64,000 nucleotides of DNA from Pseudomonas fulva (GCF_015680705.1 NZ_JADNYP010000008.1:62001-126000), one strand, 5' to 3'; counted from the first letter of the stretch, positions 46,813 through 56,340 are shown. Translations and numbers: made by a program. Notes: generated by a model not told the origin, from the letters alone.

Positions 46813-46964
46813 CCGAACCGGTGCCCTGCCGGCGGTTGCGACCAGATGCCGTGCTTGCGGCGCAGTGCGTAAGCCGTGGACGCGGCCGCCGCCGGGGCGC
46901 CGGACCGGCCGCGATAGGGCACGCAGCGGCCTAAGGAGTCGTCATCCGTATAACCCACCAACAT

Positions 46965-47786
46965 TCAGACCATCGCCAGCCGCTGCTTGCGCCCCGGCAT
47001 TGGAAATGCCCGGTCGATGGCTTGCAGGTCCTGCTCGTCCAGCACCAGCTCCGCTGCTGCGGCATTGAGCTGCACGTGACGGGGATCGACCGCCTTGGGA
47101 ATGGCGATCACGCCCTCCTGGCGTGTGACCCAGGCCAGGCATACCTGGGCGGGGGTCGCCTGATGACGCTGTGCGATCTCGCCCAGGAGAGGATGACGCA
47201 GCAGCTGTCCGGCCTGGGCCAGCGGGCAGTAGGCCATGATCGGCAGGCCTCGTGCCTGGCACCAGGGCAGCAGGTCGAACTCGATGCCGCGCTGCGCAGG
47301 GTTGTAGAGCACCTGGTCGGTGGCGCAGCGGGTGTCGTCGAGCTCTTGCAGGTCAGCGACATCCAGGTTGGAAACGCCCCAATGACGGATCTTGCCTTGC
47401 TCGCGCAGGCGCTCGAACGCCTCGACCGTTTCCGCCAGCGGATACTGGCCCCGCCAATGCAGCAGGTACAGGTCGATGCAGTCGGTACCCAGACGGTCCA
47501 GGCTGCGTTCGCAGGCCAGCGGCACGCCTCGCCGGCTGGCGTTGTGCGGGTAGACCTTGCTGACCAGGGTGACCTGATCGCGGCGGCCAGCGATGGCCTG
47601 GCCCACCACGGCTTCGGCACCTCCTTCGGCATACATCTCGGCAGTGTCGATCAGGCTCATGCCCAGCTCGATGCCCTGTTGCAAGGCTGCCACTTCGGCG
47701 GCGCGGCGACGCGGGTCCTCGCCCATGTACCAGGTGCCCTGGCCGATGGCGGGGACGTCCCTGCCTGCAAGTTTCACGTAGCGCAT
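46965..47786 (-). CDS. Aldo/keto reductase, YeaE-like
   Basis: A 273-aa NADPH-dependent (beta/alpha)8 reductase: catalytic tetrad D (SLIDTAEMY), Y, K (VSKVY) and H (LLHW) around residues 46-115. Similar to E. coli YeaE (methylglyoxal reductase). CAGGAGA precedes ATG 47786. It is separated from the convergent dnaE2 by about 180 bp. Substrate unproven. Confidence 0.85.
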   Translation of the reverse strand: MRYVKLAGRDVPAIGQGTWYMGEDPRRRAAEVAALQQGIELGMSLIDTAEMYAEGGAEAVVGQAIAGRRDQVTLVSKVYPHNASRRGVPLACERSLDRLGTDCIDLYLLHWRGQYPLAETVEAFERLREQGKIRHWGVSNLDVADLQELDDTRCATDQVLYNPAQRGIEFDLLPWCQARGLPIMAYCPLAQAGQLLRHPLLGEIAQRHQATPAQVCLAWVTRQEGVIAIPKAVDPRHVQLNAAAAELVLDEQDLQAIDRAFPMPGRKQRLAMV

Positions 47787-48334
47787 ATCGTCTCCTGAAT
47801 GACAAGGGGCAGGCCGTCGGCCCGGCTCGCGACTGTCGGCGAGCCCACGCCGGTAGCGCAATGAGCATTCGATGAAACCTCCGGCTTGCCAGTTCCCTGG
47901 CCGCGAAGCCGTGGCTGCGCTCATGAAGGACACCCATGATGCGTCAACCCTGCGAGGCCCGCCAGAACCTCCATCAGCATGTGGTCAGCGTCGACCGGAA
48001 ACTCAAGGCAGCCCGCGCAGCCGCGCGGTGTGAGCGGCTGGAACAACGGGGCATCATTTTATATACCACCCCTGCAGCGGGGCGCCGCGTCGTGTTTGTC
48101 GCACGTTTGGAGTTAGAATGCGAGCCGCGACTATTTTATACCACCCCTGAAAGAATGAAGTCATCGAGCTATCCCTCCTTGAACCGACGTCGCCTATACG
48201 GACGCAAGGCAATCAACTAGGGGGGCAGGTGTTTCGGCTCTGGCATGCTGAAGGCACCAGTGAAAAACTGAACTCGACAGCGGCCGATCTGCCCATTGGC
48301 TTGGAACCTTGAAACTTTGATGAGGAGACTGAGC
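47787..48334. other. 548-bp divergent intergenic region with a repeated element
   Basis: Between the aldo/keto reductase (minus) and the Gfo/Idh gene (plus). It includes two copies of ATTTTATA(TA)CCACCCCTG at 48056-48074 and 48134-48150. An ORF at 47936-48220 (94 aa) with GAAGGA upstream spans both copies but has no recognisable sequence; it is probably not a gene. Confidence 0.45.
48056..48150. repeat. Paired ATTTTATA(TA)CCACCCCTG direct repeats
   Basis: Copy one (48056-48074) differs from copy two (48134-48150) by an extra TA. They are about 78 bp apart, the two AT-rich ends could be promoter elements, and the pair is upstream of the Gfo/Idh gene. The function is unknown. Confidence 0.4.
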
Positions 48335-49441
48335 ATGCCGAGCAAAGACGGCAAGATCCGTTATGGCGTGGTAGGGGGCGGGTCCATTTCCCAGGGCGCG
48401 TTCATGCCAGGCGTGGGCCAGACCGACAACTCGGTGATGACTGCGCTGGTCACCGGGGACCCGGTCAAGGCCGAGAAGCTGGCCGCGCGCTATGGCCTCA
48501 AGAGCTACACCTACGAACAGTTCCCGCAGCTGCTGGCCGCGGGCGAGGTGGATGCGCTGTATGTGGCCACGCCGAACTTCCGCCATACCGAGTTCGTGGT
48601 CCCGGCCCTGGAAGCGGGTATCCACGTCCTGCTGGAAAAGCCCATGGCGACCACCGTCGCCGATTGCCAAGCCATGAACGATGCGGCCAAGCGCTCGGGC
48701 GCCAAGCTGATGATCGCCTATCGCTTGCACAGCGAGCCGGGCACGCTGGAAATGATCGATCGGGTCAACAAGGGTGATTTCGGTGAAGTGCGGTTGTTCA
48801 CCTCGACTTTCACCCAGACCGTCAGGCCCAGCAATCATCGCGCCCAGCACGGCTTCGGCGCGGGTCCGGTACCAGACATGGGGCCGTATCCGCTGAACAT
48901 GGTGCGCCAGCTGTTCAATGCCGAGCCCATCGAGGTCAGTGCGGTAGGCACGCACTCGCCGGGCAGCAAGATCAATACCTGGGACACGGTGACGGTTTCC
49001 CTGCGCTTCCCGCAGGAGCGCCTGGCCCAGTTCACCGTCAGTTACACCTTGCCTGACAGCGAGCGCTTCGAGCTGTTCGGCAGCAAGGGGCTGATCGAGG
49101 CATCGCCTTGCTTCGGCTATGGCGAAGGGGTCGGCATCGCCTATCGCGCGACCATCGGTGAGCACGACGAAGAGCGCACCCACCCGGTGGTCGACCAGTT
49201 CGCCGGCGAGACGGCCTACTTTTCCGACTGCATTCTCAATGGTGTCGAACCCGAGCCGAACGGCGAGGAAGGTTGGCGCGACCTCAGGGTGATCGCTGCC
49301 ATCGAGCGCGCCCTGGAAACCGGTGAAGCGCAAGTGCTCGATCCGCTGCCGTCCAAGCCGCATGCCAGGCTAGAGCAGCGGCGCACGTTCGATCTGGCCA
49401 AAGTGCCGGATTACATCGATACGCAAGATCCAACCGAGTGA
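48335..49441 (+). CDS. Gfo/Idh/MocA-family oxidoreductase
   Basis: A 368-aa NAD(P)-dependent oxidoreductase: Rossmann motif VVGGGSISQGAF at about 11-22, EKPMATT at about 105-111 for substrate/NADP binding, and the C-terminal alpha/beta domain. Relatives act on sugars and inositols (glucose-fructose oxidoreductase-like). GAGGAG lies at 48321-48326 before ATG 48335. The stop is followed by a strong bidirectional terminator. Confidence 0.85.
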   Translation: MPSKDGKIRYGVVGGGSISQGAFMPGVGQTDNSVMTALVTGDPVKAEKLAARYGLKSYTYEQFPQLLAAGEVDALYVATPNFRHTEFVVPALEAGIHVLLEKPMATTVADCQAMNDAAKRSGAKLMIAYRLHSEPGTLEMIDRVNKGDFGEVRLFTSTFTQTVRPSNHRAQHGFGAGPVPDMGPYPLNMVRQLFNAEPIEVSAVGTHSPGSKINTWDTVTVSLRFPQERLAQFTVSYTLPDSERFELFGSKGLIEASPCFGYGEGVGIAYRATIGEHDEERTHPVVDQFAGETAYFSDCILNGVEPEPNGEEGWRDLRVIAAIERALETGEAQVLDPLPSKPHARLEQRRTFDLAKVPDYIDTQDPTE

Positions 49442-49453
49442 CCCTTGGCAGAT

Positions 49454-49491
49454 GAGCGTGGCCCCGCCGCCTTCGCGGCGGAGCCACGCTC
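49454..49491. terminator. Strong bidirectional terminator between convergent genes
   Basis: GAGCGTGGC/GCCACGCTC outer stem and CGCCGC/GCGGCG inner stem with a CTTC loop, in the 63-bp gap between the convergent Gfo/Idh and GH15 genes. Symmetric in both directions. Confidence 0.75.
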
Positions 49492-49504
49492 AGGCACCAC
49501 TGGC

Positions 49505-51322
49505 TCAACGCTGCGGATTGATGCCCGCCAGGCTGCAGGCAGCCCCGAGCAAGGCCAGGTGGGTCAATCCTTGAGGCAGGTTACCCAGATAATGACCGGT
49601 CTTGCCGTCGACCATTTCCGAATAGATACCCACTCCACGGCCCAGCCCCGCGATAGCCTCATCGAACATCTTGCGTGCCCGATCCGATTCGCCTAGCAAG
49701 TTGTAGGCCTGGACCATCCAGAACGTGCAAGCCAGGAAGCAGCCTTCTTCCTTGTGGACGTCGCTGTAGCGGTAGTGGAACGGACCTTCGCCCAGCTCCT
49801 TGTCGATCGCTTGCAAGGTGGCCTTCAGGCGCTCCTTGTGTGGGTAGCCGAAGCGCACCGCCAGGGCCAGCGAGGCATCCAGGCGCTCGCTGCCAGCATG
49901 GAACACGTAGGCCTCGCGGGACTCGCTCCAGCAATTGGCTTCGATCCAGTCGACGATGCGCTGGCGCTCGCGGTCCCAGCGATCCCGGCAGGTAGTGGGC
50001 AGGTGACCGCCATCGGCGAGCTCGACCGCGCGGCTCAAGGCCTGCCAGCAACTGATCTTGGACATGGTGTAGTGCTGCTGTTCCGGCAGTTCCCAGATCC
50101 CGCAATCACGTAGCCGCCAGCTGTCGGCACAGCGATCGGCCAGGCCGGACAGGATGGCCGCGCTGGTGGCGTCGAGGATGTTGCCGCGATCGATGAAGCA
50201 GCGGGCGGTTTCGAAGATGTCGCCGAAGATGCCATGCTGGTGCTGGTCCACGGCACGGTTGCCAACCCGGGGCTGGGAGTGCTTGTAGCCGGGCAGGTCA
50301 AGTAGTCGACTGGTCTGGCCCAGCCCACCGTCGAGCGTGTAGCACACCTGCGGGCCGTGTTCGCCTAGGCGCTGCAACAGCCACTTGAAGGCGGCCTGGG
50401 CCTCGGGCAGCGCACCGATACCGATGAACGCCTCGATGGTATAGCCGGCATCGCGCACCCAGGCGAAGCGGTAGTCGTAGTTCTTGTCGCCACCGATGCG
50501 TTCGGGGAGTGACGTGGTCGCGGCCGCCATGATCGAGCCGCTCGGGGAAGACAGCAGCAGCTTGAGCGCCAGGGCGCTGCGAATCACCAGGCCCTTGTGC
50601 TGGCCCTCGTAGAGCAGGCCCTCGGTCCACTGGCGCCACTCGCGGTCGGAGCCGTCGATACGCGCGTCGATCAGCTCTAGCGATGGCACGACCAGGGGCT
50701 CGTCACGCCCGGCGATGATCGCCAGTACCTCGCGTTGTCCTTCGGCCACGCTGACGTGCGCACGCACGCCCAGGTCGTCTCGTCTGTCGAGACACACCCG
50801 GGGACCGTGCAGGAACATGCCAAGAATGTGACCGGCATGAAATACGCTACCGTTGTCGTTCGGCGACAGGTACGGGCAGACGGTGTCGGCCTGGGTACCA
50901 AAATCGATGGCGATATCGAATTGCACTTCGCCTTCGAGCCCTTCGATGCGGCGCCCCAGTTCTGCCCAGGGCAAGCGCCCGGCAGGACCGCTGTTGAGCG
51001 ATTCGACCATGCGGGCACGCCCGCTGGCGGTGATGAACAGCGTTTCCAGCACGTTGCTATCGGGGATGTAGCGCCGCTCCACGCGAAACGCCTGTCGCGG
51101 ACGAATGAGGAAGAAGCCGCCATTGTCAGGGGCCAGCAAACGGTCGAACAGCGGTGGCGAGTCCATGTGCGGCACGCACCACCAATCGATGGCACCGTCC
51201 CAGCCTACCAGCGCGACCGAGCGGCCATCGCCCAGGGCCGCGTAGGCCTCGAGGGGCAGGTAGCCTTGAGCGTCACGCTCCGGCTTGGCCGCTTGCCAGG
51301 CATTGGAAAAATCGTCTTTCAT
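49505..51322 (-). CDS. Glycoside hydrolase family 15 protein (glucoamylase/trehalase-like)
   Basis: A 605-aa cytosolic (no signal peptide) GH15 enzyme: an N-terminal beta-sandwich (about 20-240) and an (alpha/alpha)6 barrel. NYDYRFAWVRDAGYTIEAF (about 293-311) is the substrate-binding stretch with catalytic-region Asp, and GIWELPEQQHYTMSKISCWQALSRA (about 425-449) carries the general-acid Glu region. It hydrolyses terminal alpha-glucosidic linkages (maltooligosaccharide or trehalose). ATG 51322 is the chosen start. The trehalase-versus-glucoamylase choice cannot be made by eye. Confidence 0.85.
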   Translation of the reverse strand: MKDDFSNAWQAAKPERDAQGYLPLEAYAALGDGRSVALVGWDGAIDWWCVPHMDSPPLFDRLLAPDNGGFFLIRPRQAFRVERRYIPDSNVLETLFITASGRARMVESLNSGPAGRLPWAELGRRIEGLEGEVQFDIAIDFGTQADTVCPYLSPNDNGSVFHAGHILGMFLHGPRVCLDRRDDLGVRAHVSVAEGQREVLAIIAGRDEPLVVPSLELIDARIDGSDREWRQWTEGLLYEGQHKGLVIRSALALKLLLSSPSGSIMAAATTSLPERIGGDKNYDYRFAWVRDAGYTIEAFIGIGALPEAQAAFKWLLQRLGEHGPQVCYTLDGGLGQTSRLLDLPGYKHSQPRVGNRAVDQHQHGIFGDIFETARCFIDRGNILDATSAAILSGLADRCADSWRLRDCGIWELPEQQHYTMSKISCWQALSRAVELADGGHLPTTCRDRWDRERQRIVDWIEANCWSESREAYVFHAGSERLDASLALAVRFGYPHKERLKATLQAIDKELGEGPFHYRYSDVHKEEGCFLACTFWMVQAYNLLGESDRARKMFDEAIAGLGRGVGIYSEMVDGKTGHYLGNLPQGLTHLALLGAACSLAGINPQR

Positions 51323-51433
51323 GACACCCCACTTCGCTAGACGTTGGAAAACCGATGCTGCACGTGACAAGCACCTGTGCTAACGACTGCGCCAGCAGGG
51401 CAGGGGTTCGAGTTTTCTGCCGCCAGGCCGGCT

Positions 51434-52207
51434 TCAGGCGGCGCGCTCGAGCGTGTCGAGCAGGTCGACGAACTCGCGCGCCAACTTGTGGCGGGGGGCC
51501 AGGTGGACCAGCGGCACGGAAACCTGGTGGGACTCGCGCATCTTGATCGAACTGCTGAGAAACACCGGCAGCACCGGCAGGCCTTCATCACGCAACTGCT
51601 GCACCAGGCTTTGGTGCAAGGCGGTGCGACTGGCGAACTGATTGACGATCACCCCTTCGACTTCCAGAGCCTCGTTATGGTCCTGACGCAGCTCCTGGAC
51701 CTGGGCCAGCACGCCGAGCAGGGCCTGGCGCGAAAAGCTGTCGCAGTCGAACGGTATCAGCAGTCGCTCGGCGGCGACCAAGGCACTGAAGGTATAGAAA
51801 TTCAAGGCCGGCGGAGTATCGATGTAGATTCGCTCGTAATCTTCCGAAAGCGTTAGCAGCAGCTTGCGCAGCTTGTTGATCTTGAATTTGCCTTCGAGCC
51901 GGGATTGCAACTCGGCCAGCTCGGCGCTGGCCGTGATCAGGTGCAGATTGTCATAGCGCGTCTCGGTGATCGTCACCCGCTCCTTGAGTCCGGCAGCCTT
52001 CGCGGTCAGGGTCTGCTTGAAGAAATCGGCAATACCGGCGGGAATGGCCCGTTTGACCAGGCCGGTCAGGTAGTGGGTGGCGTTGGCCTGCGAGTCAAGG
52101 TCCACCAGCAGCGTGCGATAGCCTTCGGCGGCACTGGCAGCGGCTAGGTTGCAGGCGATGCTGGACTTGCCGACACCACCTTTCTGATTGAATACGACGC
52201 GACGCAT
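51434..52207 (-). CDS. ParA-family ATPase, orphan
   Basis: A 257-aa deviant-Walker ATPase: KGGVGKSS at 9-16, VDLDSQANAT at about 36-45 and IDTPPA (about 129-134). Family members position chromosomes, plasmids or protein complexes. No parB-like gene or parS-like repeats are nearby and this is not a chromosomal parAB/gid locus, so it may position another cargo, as orphan ParAs do for chemosensory or storage-granule proteins. The neighbouring GH15 gene may be coincidental. Confidence 0.85.
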   Translation of the reverse strand: MRRVVFNQKGGVGKSSIACNLAAASAAEGYRTLLVDLDSQANATHYLTGLVKRAIPAGIADFFKQTLTAKAAGLKERVTITETRYDNLHLITASAELAELQSRLEGKFKINKLRKLLLTLSEDYERIYIDTPPALNFYTFSALVAAERLLIPFDCDSFSRQALLGVLAQVQELRQDHNEALEVEGVIVNQFASRTALHQSLVQQLRDEGLPVLPVFLSSSIKMRESHQVSVPLVHLAPRHKLAREFVDLLDTLERAA

Positions 52208-52620
52208 TGAATGTCATCCATGAGGGATAGGTAGCGTTCCGACAGCCAGCCTCGATGGCGGGCTGGCGCCCATGCCAAGGCTCGAAGATGTCAGATCAAG
52301 GACGATCCTATGAATGAAAGATGACAATTTTAAGACAGCCTGAATACTGGTCAGCGAACTATAAGAACAGAGGCGTCCGATGGTCGGGTCGGAAAGTGCC
52401 CGGTGCGTATGCATTGGGTGACTTCCAGGCGTTCGGCATTGACGATGGCCGATGGCCACGTCATTGCCTTCGCGGTTGCTGATCCAGAGCCGATGCTGGG
52501 AGGGTGATGGCGATGTCTGGTGGCGCTCGTTCACTCGAAAACAGGCCGATGCGTGGGAGGTGCATCGGCCCGTTGGCGTCGTGCCGTTCTATACGGCACG
52601 TGTCTGTCGCTGGCCGTGAA
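52208..52620. other. 413-bp intergenic region upstream of parA-like gene
   Basis: Contains an AT-rich stretch (about 52308-52375) likely to be the minus-strand promoter of the ParA gene, and the terminator of the Gly-rich gene at 52580-52600. A 106-aa ORF at 52214-52534 lacks supporting signals and is not called. Confidence 0.45.
52580..52600 (-). terminator. Terminator of the Gly-rich protein gene
   Basis: CGTGCCGT / ACGGCACG, a perfect 8-bp stem with a 5-nt loop, 20 bp past the stop of the gene ending at 52621. No U-tract is visible. Confidence 0.5.
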
Positions 52621-53109
52621 TCAGCTGCCGCCACCGCTACCACCACTGCCGGTACCACCGGTGCCAGAGCCGCCACCGGTGCCGATACCGCCGCTGCCGC
52701 CAGTGCCGCCAGTACCTCCGGAGCCGCCGCTGTCGCCCGAGCCCATGCCGCCCGATCCACCGCTGCCACCGGTGCCCATGCCGCCGCCGCTGCCAGTACC
52801 GCTTCCCATGCCGCTGCCGCTGCGTGGACCAGCATCGGTACCAGTGCCGCCGCCGGCACCGTCGCCACCGGTGCTGCCGGTGTCGGTGCCTATGCCGCTG
52901 CTACCGGGAGTGGTGCCACTGCCGCCATGCATGGTGCCCGAACCGGTGCCATGGCCATCCTGGGAGGGCGTCGCGTTGCCAGGGACCTGGCTGCTTCCCG
53001 GTGTGTTGCTATGGCCAGTGCCATTGAGGTCGGTCGCGGCGAAGGTGGTTGGCGCAGCGAATCCCAGGCACAAGGCAAGGGCCAGATATTGAGGGCGAAT
53101 CCGCTTCAT
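52621..53109 (-). CDS. Secreted Gly/Ser/Thr-rich low-complexity protein
   Basis: A 162-aa precursor with a signal peptide (cleaved near residue 24, TFA|A) followed by an almost uninterrupted Gly-Ser-Thr-Gly repeat region to the C-terminus, with few charged residues. GAGGAGAGAC upstream of the ATG and the convincing signal peptide support it as real. Likely an extended, disordered extracytoplasmic protein; the function is unknown. Confidence 0.7.
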   Translation of the reverse strand: MKRIRPQYLALALCLGFAAPTTFAATDLNGTGHSNTPGSSQVPGNATPSQDGHGTGSGTMHGGSGTTPGSSGIGTDTGSTGGDGAGGGTGTDAGPRSGSGMGSGTGSGGGMGTGGSGGSGGMGSGDSGGSGGTGGTGGSGGIGTGGGSGTGGTGSGGSGGGS

Positions 53110-53275
53110 GATGTCTCTCCTCGTTGGTTGACATGCATGAGTTGGGGCAACCTGTCGGATCAGGGGTGCCATGCAACGGACGGGCGGTAGCGACAGGCAG
53201 GCCTGGCGCTGCTTCGTGGCGGTGCCAGGAACGGCCCTGACGCGTCAGGAAGGATGATAGGGGGGGCGTCAATGT

Positions 53276-53307
53276 AGCTTCGCGCCATTGGCGCCTGGCG
53301 CGAAGCT
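53276..53307 (-). terminator. Terminator of the DUF2388 gene
   Basis: An 11-bp perfect stem, AGCTTCGCGCC / GGCGCGAAGCT with a 10-nt loop, 12 bp past the stop codon of the DUF2388 gene. Confidence 0.65.
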
Positions 53308-53318
53308 CGAGCGAGCGA

Positions 53319-53636
53319 TCAGTGGTGGGCGGTGCGATCTTCCTTGGCCAGGATGGCGCGAGCCAGATCGGTATCACTGGCCTGCAGGCCCGGATGGTCA
53401 TGGCGGGCCTGTTGCAGCGCGGATTCCACATAGGCGCCTCGAATCGCACCGTCGCTGGCGATGAACGCCGACAGTTCGTCCTGGGCGGGAATGATGCGTT
53501 TATCGTCCTTGAACGTCGAGTACAGCGAGGCCGAGATCCCTGCCGACGTCGCGACATGCCGGACGGTATTGTCGGCCAAGGCCGTACCGACAGGCAGACA
53601 AAGCAGCAGCGAAGGAACGAGCAATAAGTGGCGCAT
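53319..53636 (-). CDS. DUF2388 family exported protein
   Basis: A 105-aa precursor with signal peptide (cleaved after ALA at about residue 21) and the DUF2388 core SASLYSTFKDDKRIIPAQDELSAFIASDGAIRGAYVESAL. The family is confined mainly to Pseudomonas; function unknown. It is single-gene with its own terminator. Confidence 0.8.
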   Translation of the reverse strand: MRHLLLVPSLLLCLPVGTALADNTVRHVATSAGISASLYSTFKDDKRIIPAQDELSAFIASDGAIRGAYVESALQQARHDHPGLQASDTDLARAILAKEDRTAHH

Positions 53637-53837
53637 GACGTATTCTCCAGAAGCATGTAGCCCAATGTTGGTACCGCTGCTGATTCAGAGCGGAAAATTC
53701 ACGGGCGAGTTCCATCTGCCTGCTGGCACGACTGGCTCCGGCAGGCCAGGCCGATGAGCATCCGCGCCCCCGCAAGCCCCAGGCCCTGCGCGCGTCGCGT
53801 TCACCATTGCCTGGTCTGCCGACGATTGGGCGCAAGG

Positions 53838-54908
53838 TCAGAGCCCTTCGAAGAAACGTTGCACCTGCTGGCGCTCCAGGCTGGCGAAGGTCGGAGGATT
53901 CCAGCGAGGCTGCCTGTCCTTGTCGATGATGCGGGCGCGTACGCCTTCGAGAAGTTCGCCATGTTCGAACCAGCGTCGGTTCAGATGCAGCTCCATGGCG
54001 AAGCAGTCCTCCAGCGGCATGTACCTGCCGCGGCGCAACAGATCCAGGGTCACCGCCATCGCCAGGGGAGAACAGGCTTGCATTCGCTCGGCGCTGGCCA
54101 AGGCCCATGGGTGGCTGTCGCCGATGGTCACGGTGCGCAATTGTTCGATCATGCTTGGCACGTCTGGCAAGCCGAAATAATGATCGATCATCGGCCGCAG
54201 CCGGTCCAGCGAGGGTTCTGGCAGCACTTGCGTTCCTATCTTGGCCAGCAGGCCCTGCAGGTCCTTGAGCGGGACATGGCTGAAGTTCAGGCGGTTGAGC
54301 CGATAGTCGAGCGCGGAAAGCCTGGCACTATTGACGTGCCAGTCGGCCAGGCCGCAATACAGCGCATCGGCGGCGCCGATATGAGTGCCGCTGACGCCCA
54401 GGTAGATCCCCAGCTCGCCTGGAAGGCGTGACAGGAAATAACTGGCGCCGACATCCGGGAAATAGCCGATCCCCACTTCCGGCATGCCGAGCCGGCTGCG
54501 TTCGGTGACGATACGCAGGTCCGCGGCCTGGGCCAGGCCCAGGCCGCCGCCGAGGGTATAACCGTCCATCAGCACCATGACCGGCTTGCGATAGCGGTGG
54601 ATGTAGAGGCCCAGGGCATGCTCCTCGGCGAAGAAGTCGCGGTGCACGGAATCTGCCGCATGGTAGCTGTCGGATAGCGAACGGATGTCGCCACCGGCGC
54701 AAAGACCCTTTGGGCCAGCGCCACGCAGCATGACCGCCAACACTTGCGGATCGGCCGCCCAGCTTTCCAGTTGCTGCCCAAGCGTACGGATCATGTCCAG
54801 GGTCAAGGCATTCAGGCTACACGGCCGATTGAGCGTCAAATGTCCGATGTGATTGCGAACTTCGGCCAGTACGTGCCCGGCCTCCTGGATTTGAGCGAGC
54901 GCGGTCAT
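53838..54908 (-). CDS. Enoyl-CoA hydratase/isomerase-fold protein, 3-hydroxyisobutyryl-CoA hydrolase-like
   Basis: A 356-aa crotonase-fold enzyme of the HIBCH group (valine degradation), longer than ordinary enoyl-CoA hydratases. The oxyanion-hole segment GLCAGGDIRSL is at about 68-78, and KPVMVLMDGYTLGGGLGLAQAADLRIVTERSRLGMPEVGIGYFPDVGASYFLSRL at about 107-161 with Glu/Asp of the active site. The C-terminal HIBCH extension is present. ATG 54908 has GGAGACCGCG upstream; a second ATG at 54920 lacks that spacing. Confidence 0.85.
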   Translation of the reverse strand: MTALAQIQEAGHVLAEVRNHIGHLTLNRPCSLNALTLDMIRTLGQQLESWAADPQVLAVMLRGAGPKGLCAGGDIRSLSDSYHAADSVHRDFFAEEHALGLYIHRYRKPVMVLMDGYTLGGGLGLAQAADLRIVTERSRLGMPEVGIGYFPDVGASYFLSRLPGELGIYLGVSGTHIGAADALYCGLADWHVNSARLSALDYRLNRLNFSHVPLKDLQGLLAKIGTQVLPEPSLDRLRPMIDHYFGLPDVPSMIEQLRTVTIGDSHPWALASAERMQACSPLAMAVTLDLLRRGRYMPLEDCFAMELHLNRRWFEHGELLEGVRARIIDKDRQPRWNPPTFASLERQQVQRFFEGL

Positions 54909-55111
54909 CGCGGTCTCCATGACGTGTCGTTGGATTTCCCTATGCGCCTTGCGGCATGAACGAGGTAGTCGAAGCTTGCGGGGGCTGCATTGAGCCCTCC
55001 GCCCTGCAGGTGCCTGGCTACCGACAGGTGTGACAGCGCTCGACCGCGAAATGCTTACCTGGATCGTGGCGCTGATACGTCGACGTTATGGTGCTACCGG
55101 AGCCACTCGAG

Positions 55112-55129
55112 CGCGGCGTAGCCGCCGCG
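55112..55129 (-). terminator. Probable terminator of the second aldo/keto reductase gene
   Basis: CGCGGCG / CGCCGCG stem with a 4-nt loop, about 30 bp past the minus-strand stop codon at 55158. No T-run. Confidence 0.4.
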
Positions 55130-55157
55130 TATGGTCATGGCCAGTGGCAAGCGCGCA

Positions 55158-56165
55158 TCAACGTGGCAGACGGCCGCTGACGAAGTGAGCCACATCATTG
55201 AAGCCTGGGGTCGAGGCATGTCCCGGGGTCACCAGCGAGTCGATGAAGGCTTCATCCTCGGCCGTGATCTGCACCTGCAGCGCACCGCTGTAGGTATCCC
55301 ATTGCGCCTCGGTGCGCGGGCCGACGATGGCCGAGCTGACCAGCCGGTTGTTGAGCACCCAGGCGATGGCGAACTCGACGATGCCGACGCCCTTGGCCTC
55401 GGTGTAGGCCTGGATCTTCCTGGCGATGGCCAGGGATTCCTGGCGCCATTCGACCTCCAGGATACGCTTGTCCTGGCGCCCGGCGCGGCTACCGGCGTCC
55501 GGAGCGCTGCCTGGCGCGTACTTGCCGCTGAGCACGCCGCGCGCCAGTGGGCTGAAAGGCACGATACCCAGGCCATGGTGAGCAGCCGCGGTGAACTGTT
55601 CCGGCTCGGCCTGGCGGTTGACGATGTTGTACAGCGGCTGGCTGACGATCGGCTTGTCGACCCCCAGGCGTTCGGCCAGGTTGCAGATCTCGGCGATGCG
55701 CCAGCCGCGAAAATTCGAAACGCCCCAGTAACGGATCTTGCCTTGGCGCAACAGATCGCCCATCGCCCGCACGGTTTCCTCGAGCGGTACCTGGTGGTCC
55801 TCGCGGTGCAGGTAGTAGAGGTCCAGGTAGTCGGTACCCAGGCGGGTCAGGCTTGCCTCGATGGCATTGAACAGGTGTTTACGCGAGAGCCCGCTGCGGT
55901 TGGGCAGGCCGCCGGCAGCTCCGTAACCGGCCTTGGAGGCGACGATCCATTCCTGGCGATGGCGCGCCACGGCCTCGCCGACGATTTCCTCGGAGCGGCC
56001 GGCATTGTAGACATCGGCGGTATCGATGAAGTTGATGCCCTGGTCCCAGGCCTTGTCGATGATGCGCAAGGCATCCCCGGCACTGGTCTGATCGCCGAAC
56101 ATCATGCTGCCGAGGGTCAAGGCGGAAACCTGCAGGCCACTGCGGCCCAGCGGACGGTAGATCAT
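55158..56165 (-). CDS. Aldo/keto reductase, Tas/YghZ-like
   Basis: A 335-aa NADPH-dependent reductase: DTADVYNAGRSEEIVGEA (Asp/Tyr), ASKAG (Lys) and YLHRED (His) mark the tetrad. Closest type by eye is the YghZ/Tas group. ATG 56165 was preferred because GAGG lies at good spacing; ATG 56174 would be too close to it. Divergent from the YdjM-like gene. Confidence 0.83.
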   Translation of the reverse strand: MIYRPLGRSGLQVSALTLGSMMFGDQTSAGDALRIIDKAWDQGINFIDTADVYNAGRSEEIVGEAVARHRQEWIVASKAGYGAAGGLPNRSGLSRKHLFNAIEASLTRLGTDYLDLYYLHREDHQVPLEETVRAMGDLLRQGKIRYWGVSNFRGWRIAEICNLAERLGVDKPIVSQPLYNIVNRQAEPEQFTAAAHHGLGIVPFSPLARGVLSGKYAPGSAPDAGSRAGRQDKRILEVEWRQESLAIARKIQAYTEAKGVGIVEFAIAWVLNNRLVSSAIVGPRTEAQWDTYSGALQVQITAEDEAFIDSLVTPGHASTPGFNDVAHFVSGRLPR

Positions 56166-56340
56166 GTCGAACATCCTCTTTCGATGGGGTGCGGCCTGTT
56201 GTACAGGCAAACAAGACGGTTTGAAAGCATCAGGGTGGCGCAATGCCCCATGGCGACATGGCAGGCGCTCCATCGGCACCCCGTAGCGTTTACGCTGTCC
56301 ACTTCGAACGGCAGACAATCGCCCATGGGGAACCACGAAA

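Noticed and set aside
47936..48220. 94-aa ORF with GAAGGA upstream
   Set aside because: No recognisable sequence; it spans the repeated elements and its composition resembles chance translation.
52214..52534. 106-aa ORF between ParA and the Gly-rich gene
   Set aside because: No signal or domain; occupies promoter and terminator DNA.
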